Program-made: the position numbers and the translations under genes | Assembly (NCBI GenBank): GCA_023079485.1 | Contig: CM041083.1 | Coordinates: forward strand, 155,576,552-155,640,551 | Length of the DNA: 64,000 bases | DNA from: Archilochus colubris | Lineage: Eukaryota > Chordata > Aves > Apodiformes > Trochilidae | Direction of reading: 5' to 3' | The notes under the pieces: generated by a model | The model's input: only the letters and a program-made list of their open reading frames with translations | What the model was told of the DNA's origin: nothing | Databases searched by the model: none | Shown here: piece by piece, positions 35,490-48,510 of the stretch | Numbering within the stretch: position 1 is the stretch's first letter | How the letters are laid out: each line of letters opens with the position of its first letter

Positions 35490-35903
35490 AGAAAAAAGGT
35501 GCAGGAAAGTTAGTTTGTTCAGCATGGAGAAGGTTTCAATAAGACTTATAGTGACCTTCTAGTCCCCAAAGGAGACTGTTTCCTTCCCTATAGGAAAAAA
35601 GGGGAGGAACATTTTACATGGCCATGTAAACATAGGACAAGGGTTTAAGGACAAGGTTTTAATCTAAAAATGGTCGATCCAGACATTGGGAAAAAATTCT
35701 TTAGTGTGGGAGTGGTGAGGCACTGCCAGAGGTTTCCCAGGGAAGCTCTGAATTCCCCCACTGGAAGTGTTCAAGACCAGGTTGGATGGGGCTTCAAGCA
35801 GCCTGGTCTAGTGGGAGGTGTCCATTTCTATGGCAGGGAGTAGTTGGAACTAGATGATCTCTGAGGTCCCGTTTAAGCTAACCCATCCTATAATTCTAGA
35901 ATT
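35490..35903 (+). mobile_element. CR1 3' portion, plus orientation
   Basis: 'agtttgttcagcatggagaa', 'gaccttctagtccccaaagg', 'attctttagtgtgggagtgg', 'cactggaagtgttcaagacc', 'aggttggatggggcttcaag' and 'gatgatctctgaggtcccgt' occur in sense order, followed by a decayed tail. Confidence 0.88.
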
Positions 35904-38900
35904 ATAATCACATACTTGAAAAACTCTTAAAACAGCACTCAGTGAAGTACCAAGATCTGGAAATACAGTTTATGTGAAGTCCAAATATCTGTTAAAAATA
36001 TGGCATATAAAGATATATTAATTTTTTTTCATACTGTTTTTTCTTTTTTTAATTTTTGTCTTGTGTTTGAAATACATCACTGTTTGCCATTAAATGCTAG
36101 AAGCTATTTTTTTATACTTCTAAATTAAACATATTGAAAAATTACTTTTTAAACCCCAAAATTATAAATTATTTCTAACAGGCTCAATTAACTAAGGATG
36201 TGCTTCATCTCCATTATTCTGCTTTGGTATTTTTTCAGACTGCAATTTGTAACATTTTTTTTCTTCTTAAGCTGCCTGTATTCTTTAAATACTTTTTATG
36301 AACAGGAGTAATTTAATCCTGTAGAAGCTTTCCTTCTGGTAATTTAAAATCATTAGCTAAAACATTTTCTAGGTTAACAAAGACAGATATAGATTAGCAT
36401 TTGACAAAATATGTTCATTACCACTTCCAGACTATTTTAACTTATGAAACACAGAGCCTTTCACATGTAAATGTATTATGTTGTCATGCTAATTATCATC
36501 AGGAAAAAAGGAAGATACTGTAGTAATAAAAATCAAATTTTGTCATTGGGGTCCTATTCTACTATTCTAAATGCACTTAACTTTCCTTATATATTTATCA
36601 AGATACCTTCAGAGGTTCATTGGTTTATATTTACTATTAACTGGCAACAGTTAATATTTTTATTTATTATAATGTAAAGTAGTTAGTTCTAGTATTTTTG
36701 AAACAATATTTTTCTACAAAGTTATTACAGAAAGAACATAAAAATCAAACTTGCATCCAGTGTAGAGAAAGCTGGCAAGGGTCATTGTTGAAAGAGACTG
36801 AGAAGCCTGGATGTTTCTTTAAAGAAAAGCTAATGGTGTAACAGATATAATATTTCTTTATTTGAAAAACACAGAACAGTTTCTTTTTTTTCAGATGCCC
36901 CCAAAAGCCTTTCTTGAAATCCATTCACTTCAAGGGCAATAGCCATCTCAGCTGACATGGATCCTCTAGAAATGGATCCTTTTGCTAATGATAAATAGAC
37001 TCTGTAGGAAAAAAAAAAAAAGATCTCTTAACATTTCATTTTGCACTCACTACTGAGCAAAAATTCTCTGGGGAATGCAAGTCAGAGCTGAAAAGAATGA
37101 AAGAATGAAAAGTAGTTTGTTTTAACATTGTATCCCTTTAGGCTTCAAGTGAACTTCAGGGAAACATTTATTTTCTGGTATTTGTGTACTGTGAAGAGCC
37201 TGTCAGTTTTATTGCTTACAGGACAAACAAGCACTTACGGAGATGTAGTGGTCTTTAACTTCTGAATCAGTCTAAGCTTTCTATATATATATTGTGTTTC
37301 TTAAATACTTGTTTTTACTAAGTCTATACTTGTCACATGAATCCCCTTTTCATTGATCTTATTTTCATGTTTGTCTTTGTGAGGATTCATCTAGGGTTTT
37401 TTTGCTTCACTTTAATTTTCTTCTCATGTCTGAACTCCTTCAGAAAGATAATAAGTTATATTCATGTATGACAAAGTTGTCTTAATGTTAAGACTTCTTT
37501 GGCTATTCATCTGTCTTCAATGGAAAGCATCACACTTCTGTTTAGGAGGCATAAGCACCTGACTGCTCATAAGATTCTCAGTTTAAAACACTGGTTGCTG
37601 GCCAGAATTCATAGGACCACACTGACATCCCTTTGGCTTTGGATAATGAAGTGATACAACAAGGTTGTCAGCTATGTCAGCTTTTGTCCCAGGGTATCTT
37701 CACTTGCAATTATGGAAACCTTAAACAGAAACTGACAGCTCATGATAGAGTTTGAAATATATTTGGTTTCAAAACAGTTTTATTGATGTTTCATTTGTCT
37801 CAGGCTGATATCAACTATTATATTTCATTGACTCTTGATTTTGGTGAGATCCTCCCAGCACTTTCATTCTCCTTTTTCATTAAACACAGGTGTATTCCAA
37901 TTTTATTTCACCGAAATAATGTTAAACAACAACAAATATATGTAGAATCATTCTGACAGGATAACAGCAACAAGTATTAAAAGAAATGTCTGATGTTCCA
38001 TTACATATCACAAACAATTTTCTCAAGAAATCTATTTTTGCTGTAGTAAAACAGATTTCATATTGCAGCAAAGATATTGATTAAATATCTTGATTGCAGC
38101 ATGAATTGATTAAAGCTGAAAGTTTTCAAATCCTGTTGCTTGCTTTGTTTTCTCCTTTTTAAGTGTTCTCAAAATATCCAGCAGTTTTGTAACAAGGGTG
38201 ACTCAACTTTCTTAAACATCTCTGGTATCCGGAAGAGTTAGTTCTAAAGTAACTTCTAAAGTAGTTTTCAGAGTTTCTGGGTTGATTAAATAGTGGAAAT
38301 ATAAAAATAAAGCTTTTAATTCAGGGAAATATTTTTAATTCAGGTAAATATATATCATTCAATGTATTATTTAGTAGTATAGCCTGAACTTTTCCAGAAG
38401 TATTTGGCAGGCTTACTTCTTTTAAGTTGAACACAGACAGAGATCCAGAGTCATTTGAGGTTACTTATTATATATCAATAATGTATCAATTATATACCAA
38501 CTCCAGCTGCAACTCCAGAAAGGGAAGGTCTTTTCTGAGAATGTATCTTCCAGCCTCACACAGATAATCTGATCAGCACATCCAAAAGAAAACTAGCTGG
38601 CCAAGGAAAGTAACAACTTTTGGCATTCCAAGTCTTCTAAGCAGAGTGCCTTTCACACATCTTCACTGAATTTAAGCATATTGGGCTCCCACTTATGAGG
38701 CCTAAAAGGAGACATTCAGAAAATATTATGTTCCCACAACAGAACTTAGGTTTTTATGACATTTGGCCTTTGCTACACCTGTAGTAAATTTCATTGTGTG
38801 TGGTGGAGATGAAGCACAATTCTTCAGTCTGGAATAAAATTTTAAGAATCATCAAAATAATTTTAAGTGTTTTTTGAATTGTGCTCAGCTAACATCACTA

Positions 38901-40849
38901 TTCATGCTTCCAGAAGAATTTAGCTACTATGTTATATGGAAATTACTACACAACTAAGAAGAATTGATTTTTTTCCTTTTTTTTTTTCTGAAATTGCATT
39001 TTAAAACAGAAGCAAGTTAGATAAATAAATGACGAATATTTCTGGTTCATTTTATCTACACAACCATGTATTATTATGCGGTTTTACTCCAATTTTTATG
39101 CATTTTAAATGTTCAATAACTCCCCATTAAAAATACTTCCATTGTTTCTAAGTCTTAGAGACTTAAAGACCTCCTGAGGCTTTAATTACTGTGAATTTTG
39201 GACTAAAACATAATCTGCATTTCATACAATAATATAAGTGAAATAAGATACTTTTTTTGTCGTCGTTTTGCATTTTTTGTTGTTTGGTTTGGTTTGGTTT
39301 GTTGTGTCTTTTTCTAAGTTGATGTGTTCATATTTATCCCAGATATCAAACAAATTATTCATATTATTCCTTATTGAAAATTCTAAACTTGTAAAAGTTT
39401 AGTTCCAGTGGGAGCACTTTTATTCATAAAAATAGCTGCCTATAATAAATAGTTCTCGAAAATTTGTACCTACAAATTTTAAATGCCAGATGATCATAAT
39501 AACAAGAAATAAATGCATGTATGACCTAACAATTCACTTAATTAATGGAGTTAAAACCAGTCTTTTCATTTGGAGTAGAGTACCTCAGTTTTATTCTTCT
39601 GCTACTCTCCCTGAAAATTATGTTTTAATGTCAATTACTAATCTGCATGAATTTAAATTTTAGAGGTGTTTATTAGATCAACTTATTTTTTCTCCTTCAG
39701 AAAAAGCTATACTCTTACCTGCCTTTACTGGTATGTCAGTACTGTTATATTTACATAAGAGGTAGGAGCTTAGATTGTCATGAGGAAAAAGTGATAAATA
39801 TTTGATCACTCCAGTAATTATGCACTCATAATGAAGCTGCTCCCTTTTACAAGGATGAAAACACTACCTCAGCTCAGGAAGCATAGTAGTGTTTATTTCA
39901 GTCTCAGCTCATGAATTATCATAATAGCTGTGCATAACAAACAGGACTCTGACTTTCAACTTGCTTCTCAAATCTGTTTTGCTTCTGACAAAATACTCCG
40001 CAGTGATCATTTATTTCAGAAACATTTAATACATATTTAAAGGAAGGAAGGAAAAAGAGAAGCTAAACATTTACTTGAAAACTATAAAAAGAATTTGTGT
40101 CAATAACTGGGCACATATTGTAAGCAGAAGATAAACGTTCTTAAGATACAGATGTGGAATGATATCCTATGTTCAGTTTTAAAGGCAAATTAAAATGTGG
40201 TTCAAGTTACAGACAGTGGTGGTTGTTCAGTCTTCTGAGGATTGTGATGCTGTAAGATATTGGCCTGCCTTTTTGTGGTGAGGGATTCTGCTTTTCTGGT
40301 TTGGAGGAGTGGGAGATGATTAATTCTAATTGAAATACCCTGGGTAATCCAGACCTATTACAGTTTTAATTTACCTCTGTCAATATTGCTGTATTTTACT
40401 TAGGTGAAATTTTATTTGATTTGCATTAGAAGAATTAAGCTGTTATAATTTTTTTGCTAGTTTGCTCAAATAAGGTTCTAAGAGCAGTCTTTTTTCTAGC
40501 AAAAAAAAAATAAATTTTCTTGTTTTCTAAGGTTTTTTTTCTCAATGAAACTTTAGCTTCCTTACGTGTTGTAGTTAATGGTTATAAAGTGTCTTATTTC
40601 TAGAACCAGGTAGCTCTGCACAGAGGTTCCCATCAGTGTGACACAGTTATTTTCCTAAGATGTGCTGGAGGGTTATATTTCATCATAGGGTCATTCTAAG
40701 GTGATTTTCTTCTTCCTTTCATACATGTATATTTCTTTTACTGACATTTTCTCTTTTTGAAGAGTATATAAACTCCTGTGAGATCAAGTACTCTCATGTT
40801 TTGGGCTGATTTTATGGATTATCTTTCCACAAATACTTTCTCCCACGAA
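35904..40849. other. About 5 kb AT-rich sequence, no repeat or gene recognised
   Basis: The longest stretch of the window in which I see no CR1 or LTR. Only short T/G runs (39255-39310) and brief AT microsatellites occur. The single frame at 36471-36677 is AT-driven. Confidence 0.45.
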
Positions 40850-41335
40850 AAAGGTTTTTTAAAGATCATGTGGGGGTATTTGGAAGGAGAGTGTTTGCAC
40901 CCTTAAGGGTATCTGGTCACGGGCTTTTTCGATGTAAAAAGGGATAAAAAAAAGGAGGAAGCCATACATGGTTATCCATGTAAACAGGGGGTGTCAGCAA
41001 GCTTGTCTGTCTGAGACTTACATCTCACTACAATCTGTCCTATCTTCTTCTTAAATCTTTTAACTCGGTGCAATCTCACCAGCATACTAAAAGTACTTGT
41101 GCTGCAAGGATCAAGTGCCAGCTGCTGTTGAAGTCTGCATGTGTGTGAGTGGAACTACTCTTTTTAATACAGGATCAGAGTATCAGGAAGCAGTTTACAA
41201 TTATGAACCTGCCAAACAGGAACAATTAACAGATGCTGTTACCTGCAAGATCCTCTGGAAACTTCCAGAAACATTCCCTTTAACAGGGTGGCTATCCTTG
41301 AAGTTCTTAAATTGGAAAGATCAAATCTGCTCACT
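40850..41335 (+). other. GC-richer block, possibly LTR-like, unidentified
   Basis: It contrasts with its AT-rich flanks. It has a 'gatgtaaaaagggataaaa' TATA-like stretch near 40935, a 'ctgtctgagacttacatctc' block downstream, and then a 97-codon plus frame (41097-41390) whose product I do not recognise. The layout is reminiscent of a promoter-bearing LTR, but no terminal TG/CA pair or second copy is present. Confidence 0.25.
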
Positions 41336-41338
41336 TAA

Positions 41339-41425
41339 TCAAAGAATAATAGCATGGCTAGGGCTGGAAGGAACCTTAAAGATCACCTAATTCTAAACCC
41401 CTGCATGGGCAGGGACAGTCTTATC
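41339..41425 (-). mobile_element. CR1 3'-end scrap, minus orientation
   Basis: 'aagaataatagcatggctag', 'ggctggaaggaaccttaaag', 'atcacctaattctaaacccc' and 'catgggcagggac' match the CR1 terminus. Confidence 0.82.
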
Positions 41426-42489
41426 AACTTCACTCTATAAAAAGCTGCAAATCTCTATAAACTACCAACTACCCTGGTAATTAAGCATAATATTTCTTCA
41501 GCATTTTTATAAAATTGATATAAATCTTTGAACACAGTTTTTTAATTTAGCAGTTCTGATCTTAAAAGCAGGGGAAAGAATATCTTCTACATGCCTATTC
41601 TATAACAACTGCCTTTTAGCAAAAAACATTGAACAACATTTTTTTCTATTTCAAGAGAAAAATGTGAAAGCTTTTTTTTTTTTTTTTTGCACCCTTAAAA
41701 AGATGAGTTTGCTAATCACTCACCATATCTACTTGTGAATAAGGAAACTTTATCCAAGTCTAAAATTAAAAGCTGTTAATTAGCATTATGGTTGCCAATT
41801 AACTTCATGTGGACATTTACAATAGTTCTGATGATGTGTTTTAGAAAGGGGATTTTACAGCAAAAACAAACACGTTGAAAGCGTTTTAGCATTCTAGGCA
41901 CCCAAGGTACAAAATCATCAAAAAGATTTCTAGGACAAGAAAGATTCATCACTGAAACATAGAGGTATTTGGGCTTTGTGTTTCCCCAAGGCATTTTAGT
42001 TCAGTAATAAGACCTCTAATCCATCTTCTAAGACTTTGGAAAGTTAAACTATTCAGTCCCTTCAACAATAAATTGATTAATGAAGTCAGAAGAGCTCCAA
42101 AGATTATGAATTTCAGAAACAGAAAGTTCATTAAAGTTTTTATTTTTTCACTTGAAAAAAACCCCCAAACCATGAAATTCCTGCAACTATTTCGCATATA
42201 TGGAAATTTACGGTGAATGCACCTTGTTTTAAGAAAACTGTGAATCAGGAAATACTCTTCAACATCTCCCTGACCTTTAGCTTGCTGGGGTTTTGTTTGG
42301 TTTGTTTGTTTGGTTTCTGTCATTGTATTATTGTTGTTTTTCTTTTTTTTTTTTAAGGTGTAGCATTTATAAAAAAAATATTAAGACTCTCATCACCCTT
42401 GTGTACTGAGAGTGTATTCAAGAACTAGCTTTGTAAAATGGAAGTTTAAGAATTAATCAAAGGATAAAGAATGATGAGCAGAATTCTTA
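41426..42489. other. AT-rich sequence with two overlapping minus-strand frames
   Basis: Minus frames at 41776-41994 (72 codons) and 41949-42323 (124 codons) overlap. The longer contains a hydrophobic segment (FLFLKFIIFGALLTSLINLL) near residue 87 followed by arginine/lysine-rich sequence. I cannot assign a family. A poly-T run lies at 41672-41690. Confidence 0.3.
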
Positions 42490-42900
42490 AAAAGCTGCTG
42501 TTGGAGAACTGCTAAAACTAATGACCTTCCCTACCCCATATCACTGTGGCCTCGTTGGTGGTTGTGTAGCCTCAGTCTGAGGAGGGCTCAGCTCCCTCAG
42601 GGGTTGTGGCAACCTTGGCTGAATGGGCCCGGTTGGAGAGTCACTCCCCCTCTCCACAGACTGATGACAAATCATGAACTTAAAGACACGAAACAGCCCC
42701 TTGTGTCACAGGGCTTTTTGGGGAATACCTGCTGATCTTCCATGCTGGGACCATGGAAGGCAGCCAGTTGGTCCTGGGGTAAGGAACAAACCTCAAGATG
42801 TTTTCTAGTCATTGTTTTTTTATGACTTGCAGTAACATCTGATAGGCCACTGCTCTGTTTAAATGTCTTTTTTTTTTTTTTTTCTTTACCAATTACTGTT
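42490..42900. other. GC-richer island, unidentified, repeat-like
   Basis: Plus-strand features include 'gaggagggctcagctccctc', which can fold on itself, and 'gggctttttggggaatacct'. On the minus strand a 135-codon frame (42672-43079) starts in AT-rich sequence and ends here; its lysine run comes from an A run. No match to the CR1 or LTR families of the window was found. Confidence 0.35.
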
Positions 42901-45411
42901 TCATCAAAATTGTTTTGTTCTTGGTAGGGAGAAGAATGATTCAGATAAATTGGCATTTTCTGATGTAAATCTGTGTAGTTTAAAATATCCTTGCCTACTC
43001 TGCCAAACACATGTACTCTAGCAGAGTGCAGTTTAGCAAAATACATAAGCATGGGATTTAAGCATATAATTAAGAACACTCGTTAGGTTGAGATTTTTTT
43101 AATTAAAGTCAATCATTAATTAGGTTCTTTCCAGATGATTCAAAGGGCCCTCATAATTGCCTACTCCTATTAATCCCAACCTAAACAAGTTGTATGGTGC
43201 TTCAAGTCTGTTACTCTTGTTTCTCTTTTCCTTGTTTGACATTCTTTAAAGGCTGTATTTTCTCTGTATTTGCTGTGATACAGTGAAGAAGAAAACAGCT
43301 TCATCCTTCTTATTTTATGCATATTTCAAGATCTGTATTTATATATTCAGCCCAAATAGGGGATAGTTACGTCAGTGTATAAAGGGGAGATGTTATCATG
43401 ACAGAAATCATGTTAGATGTAAAAGAGGTTGTGCTACATCTCATGGATAAAAAGAGTGGAATTTGATTTATAAACACCAGTGCTGGATAATCCTGCACAG
43501 GTATCCCAAACTGCAAATACAGACCTGTGAACATTTCTGAGGGAGTTACAGGAATAGTGGGTGTAGATTAAAATGTTTCTGGGATTAGCTACATGGCAGA
43601 AGACAGAGCAGAGGGAATCCATATAATATGTTAGTTCTTCCTGCCAGGGATGAACAAAGAATAGTAGTAAAGTAATGTTGGTTTGCAAGCTTTGAGGGAT
43701 GCAAACTTGGCTACTATGAGATACGGGGCCTTGAAAATCTCTCATTTCATGTCCAAGCACACTGCTAAAAGGCATACAACAACAAAGAAAGGATAGAAAA
43801 TAGTATGACAAGTTGCAAGCATCTCTAATGTGACTTTTGATTTTGCAGAGTTTTAATTAACAATAAAAGGACAATATGTTTGTGTTATACACACAGACAT
43901 GACTGCCAAAGAGCTGCTGCAGAACAGCTTGTAAAACTACTGATTTGCAGAAATTCTAGGAGAGAAATAGGAAATATTAAGGAAGTGTTACATGCTTATA
44001 AGACTATAACTCATTAAGACAGCCTAATTCTAACACGTTGTAAATCGGAAGTATTCAATACATAGATGAAACACTGGCCTATGACATCTATAAATGAAAA
44101 GTCAGGATATAGTTAAAATTAGTTATCTATAGTATGTAAGCTTGCAAAAATGATGGAAGCAAGAATAATATTTAAATATTTTGTGATGCTGTTATGGTAT
44201 AGCTATACATAATGCATACATGTTTTACATAAATATGTGAGCAATGGGGGCAACAAAAAGGCAAAACCATGTAGCTGCCTTTAGGAACTGCAAGGTAACA
44301 TAAACAATGACTGCAGCAGGAGAAAATGTAAGAAAAGAGCAAAGAATTAAAAAAGCACAGGGATTGCTTTGGGATTGGGAGTTGGAATAGATAGGATTTT
44401 CTGCTGAGCAGAGAAGCAGCATACCTGGCAAACCAAAAAGACAAACATGGTCTGGAAGCTGGTGAGATATCTTCTCTGAGAAAGAAGATTGAAACAAACC
44501 CAAGGATGACTAAGCTAAGATGAGCTTACTTCTTTACTGTTTTTTTTTTTTGTTGGGTTTTTTTGGGGGGGGCGGAGGGGGGTGTGTTTTTGTTTTTGTT
44601 TTTTTTTTGGCTTCATATTGTCTGGTATCAATGTGAAAACATTTCAGCAGAAACCAATGTGCAAACATAAATTCTGCTTTCTTTTTTCTTTTCAGGGTGT
44701 TCTCACTCCATTTTTAATTATGATTTTTATTACTATTTTACTCAATTTGCTTTATATACAAAGTAACTGTTCACACCTAGCAAGGAGCTGGTTTTCATTT
44801 TTCTTACTTTAAAGAAATGTTACTAGCCACTACAGTATTATCTGTTGTGTTTAATGAGGCTTGAGACAAAGCTTAGTAAAGTCAATATAAAATTTTCGAT
44901 TAAGTACAATGATGTAAAATATATAGTGTATCTGGAGTGAATCTTTATTCTAAACTTAAATAAACATTTGGCACGTAACAGATCTTTAATAATACCAGTA
45001 AGTTATAAAATTATTTTGAGAAATTTGCTAGTTGAGAAAAGAGAATCTTTTTTATGAAAAGCATTTTTAAGACTTTTGAGCTGAACTCTCTCCAGAACAG
45101 GAATGTTAAATCCTACTTTGACATCTAAGCATAAAATTTACGAACCATGTAAATATGAATACCTCACAAAAAGAATCAACAAAAAAAGTGTTCTGCAAAA
45201 TGTAAAGCTACTCAAATAAATTTCCTTTTAAGCATTTAGGTGAAAACTTGGAAAAATGAAACAAGAATAATATGAGAAAAATAAGAATAAATAATATAGG
45301 TCTTTACTCCTGAAATGATTGACTTTAATGGTACTGTAGGTGAAAGAAATTGCCAGGTTTTGGTCCATGATCCTATTGGATATTCTACTGTGGCTTTTTT
45401 GCTGGAGTTGT
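42901..45411. other. AT-rich sequence, no gene recognised
   Basis: Includes a 125-codon minus frame at 43434-43811 and overlapping minus frames at 44172-44503, none with a recognisable family. G-run and T-run sequence is at 44541-44590. Confidence 0.4.
44541..44590 (+). repeat. T-run and G-run low-complexity tract
   Basis: T11 is followed by GTTGGG, T7, G8 (44565-44572), CGGA, G6 (44577-44582), and TGTG. The G runs could form a quadruplex. Confidence 0.85.
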
Positions 45412-45558
45412 TTCTTTGTTTGGTTGGTTTAGGTTTTTTGTTTGTTTGTTGTTTGTTGGTTAGTTTGGGGTTTTTTTGGTGTTTTGTTTTGTTTTGTTTT
45501 TTGTTTTATTTTTTATTTTATATGCTTGATTTTTTTTGTTTTTTGTTTTTTTTTCCCC
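45412..45558 (+). repeat. T/G-rich low-complexity tract, about 150 bp
   Basis: Successive GTTT, GGTTT and GTTTT units. The 91-codon frame across it (F, L, C, V-rich) is compositional. Confidence 0.85.
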
Positions 45559-45784
45559 AGCATACATTCATTGGAAGCCAAAAGATCTGAAGTCTGATCA
45601 CCTTGACTTTCATGCCTAAGAAACATGTCATATGCAGTCTGAAGTGTAAGATCTAATTTTCAAATTCTAAGCTAGTCATTTTCTTCAGCTTTCTGAACAG
45701 TCCTATCACACATAACTGTAATTCCCCTTATTGTAGAAAGAATTATCCAACAAGAAGATGGAAGATATTTTCACCTGTACTCAG

Positions 45785-46268
45785 TACTTCTGAAACTGCA
45801 TCTGGAGTACTGTGTCCTATTTGGTGCCTTTCAGTACAATAAAAACACTGACAAACTGAAGTAAATTCAGTGGAGAGCCACTGTCACCCTACAAAGATTG
45901 GATAATTTGACATTCAAGGAGAGGTTCCAATAGATGGATTTCAGAAAATGCTAAGGCTACCCTAATTGTATTCTTCAGCTACCTGATGGATAGCACCAAA
46001 GCAGATGGAGCCAAAATTTTCTGAGATACATAGTGAAAGGTTGACAGGAACCAGGTCTAAGTCTGATAAGGAAAATTTCAAACAGATGTAAGTAAGAAAT
46101 TATTCAAAAGAAAGGTAAACATACACTGCAGATGGCAACCCAGAGAAGTTGTGGAATGTGTATCCTTGGAGATAATCTGAACATGAGTAGATGTATAACT
46201 GAGCAACTTGATATAACCTTTATGCTTACCCTGGTTTGTGTGAATGGCTTGACCAAATGTTGCCAATG
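45785..46268 (+). mobile_element. Old CR1 3' portion, plus orientation
   Basis: 'ctgcatctggagtactgtgt', 'cctttcagtacaataaaaac', 'tcagtggagagccactgtca', 'ttcttcagctacctgatgga', 'gatggcaacccagagaagtt' and 'gtggaatgtgtatccttgga' follow the CR1 C-terminal ORF2 and 3' UTR in sense order. The 3' tail is decayed. Confidence 0.75.
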
Positions 46269-48510
46269 ATTATAAAAAAATGAAAAAAAAATTAAGTCTG
46301 AATGAAATTTTCTCACTGTCTGGGAAGATTTTTGTATCAGTAAATTATAGATAAACCAGTATATTCGTTTGTAATTAACACAATATATATTTCCAGTTAT
46401 ATTAAGTGGCTTACTGAATATAAGTATATTAAATGGTTCCTGAATTATGTTAGCTGAATTACAGTACAATAGATATAGATCTTAAAATGTGGGTTGCAGG
46501 AGTTCTCAGATTATTATTTTAAAATTTTTTTCAGAAGAGAGTGTTTAGTGATGGAAAGCTTTTTGGTCTCTGTCTTCAGTGTATTTGATCTATTACCTAG
46601 AAGACCTAACTCATCAGCAAAAACTTATAATATATTGTATTGTTGGTTGTGAAATTCATACCATTTGTGACATCCAGAGATGTTTTATCCTAGCAAAAAC
46701 AGAATAATTCCAGTTAGCTCCTTCCTGTTTTGTACTAAAATTTATTAATGTGCTTAATATTATAACTAATATTGAAACTACCTGGACTAAATTATATTAA
46801 TTAAAAAATAATCCTTCCACACATGGCTTATATATTAAAATGGACAAAAAAAAAAAAGAGAAATATTTTAGTAAGAGAAGATTAATTAAGTTATAATGAG
46901 TTTCCTTTATAGGTAAGTCTATAAGTATATCTGCAGAGGTAGTATTTTTTTTTTAAGTTAGATAGAGAGCCGCAGTGGCTTAAGTAACTATTTTACAAAT
47001 TAAAGTTTCAGGCTCACTTTTTAGTAGAATATTAATTCTAAAAATATCAATCATCATTTAAGAAGATAATTAAGAACATGTGATTAAAATTATACAACAT
47101 TGTTTTTATATAGTTGGTGTTGAGGAGGAGGTGAAGAAGCAGTAAAAGTGCTGCTTAGTCAACTACAAAACCAAAATGGGTTTGTGATTGTTTTGTGGTG
47201 GGTTTTTTTTGCCTTTTTTCTTAGAAAGAGGCGTATGATGAAATTTTGTATGTTATATAAAGACAGGTAAAACTAAGCACATTGTTTAGATCTTCCTCTT
47301 ACATATAAATATTTATGACCTTTCAGTGCATACATATTTTTGCTATTGTGATGCAGTTGGTCTTCATAAAGTCTACAAATAGTGTTTCTTCAGTACTAAA
47401 CAATCCTAACAAAATACAATTAATCACCTAGGTACAGATAATAATTCATACTAGTTAATGATTTCTGTGGTTGTGTGGTTGGAACAAAATCTGACATGAT
47501 ATTTTAAAATTAAGTTGGATGTCTGATCTACCATCTACATTGAAAGGATTGGGAAAAGATAGGACAATACAACTTAAAAACAACCCCAAAACACTATCTA
47601 AACAAGACAGAAAAACAACACGTGACATTTTTCATCTTTTTAAAAAATGTGAAGAAGCATAGACTTTGTTTTGTACAGAATGTTTTTGCATATATTTCCA
47701 TAGAGATAAACTCATACATGTGTCATTTTTTTATTCAGTGTATTATACTGTGTAATATTTTGATTGAATTCTGTAAGTGTGAAAGCTTTTTATTCAGTAA
47801 ATTCATGCAAGTTTTATAATAAATGTAGATATAAAATATTGGTAACATTTAAACGTTATTTTTAATAGGTTTATGTAAAACAATGTTTAGTGATGACTAT
47901 TTGTTACATATGTTAAATATTAACATGTGTTTTAAAAGGGTAATTTAATAACTATTCTTGATTTACAAATTGTTTAGAAACACCATTTAAATCAAAAGAC
48001 AAGTGTAGTAAGACAGTCAGTGCTGTTCTTAATTTAATTTTTTCTTGCAGTGGTTTTTATTTACTTCACTAAAGCTTTTCATTTCTCAAATATCTTGACA
48101 GATTTAATGAGTGAGGGGCTTCAGAGAACTCCACATCACCACTGCCCCATAAAATACTCTAATGGAACAGAACTTTCACACAGGAATTACACTGAATTAA
48201 ATAAGTTGGACATATTTTTATTAATCTGAATCATATTAATAGCTAATTATTATAATATTAATTATATTATAAGGTATTTTTTTATAAATTAATTAAAAAG
48301 TACCTGGAAATTCTGTTGCCAGAGTTCCTGGCGACTTCTAGATGCTTTAAGATTTTGATTTGCATTTGATAAGCATTTGATTGCTGTCCATCTTGATCTT
48401 TCTACTGTCTTCATTATAGGAAATGATTTGTCTAAAGCTGATCTTGATGTTGTTATTACATCCACTTTCATGTCTATTCCTAAATTTCTGCTTATTTCAG
48501 CAAACATTTG
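46269..48510. other. AT-rich sequence, no gene recognised
   Basis: Nothing identified beyond AT-driven short frames. Confidence 0.5.

Noticed and set aside
43434..43811. 125-codon minus-strand frame
   Set aside because: No motif, no convincing splice sites or poly(A) context, and no resemblance to a known family; kept only as a note.
45315..45590. 91-codon plus-strand frame rich in F, L, C
   Set aside because: It is the translation of a T/G-rich low-complexity tract.
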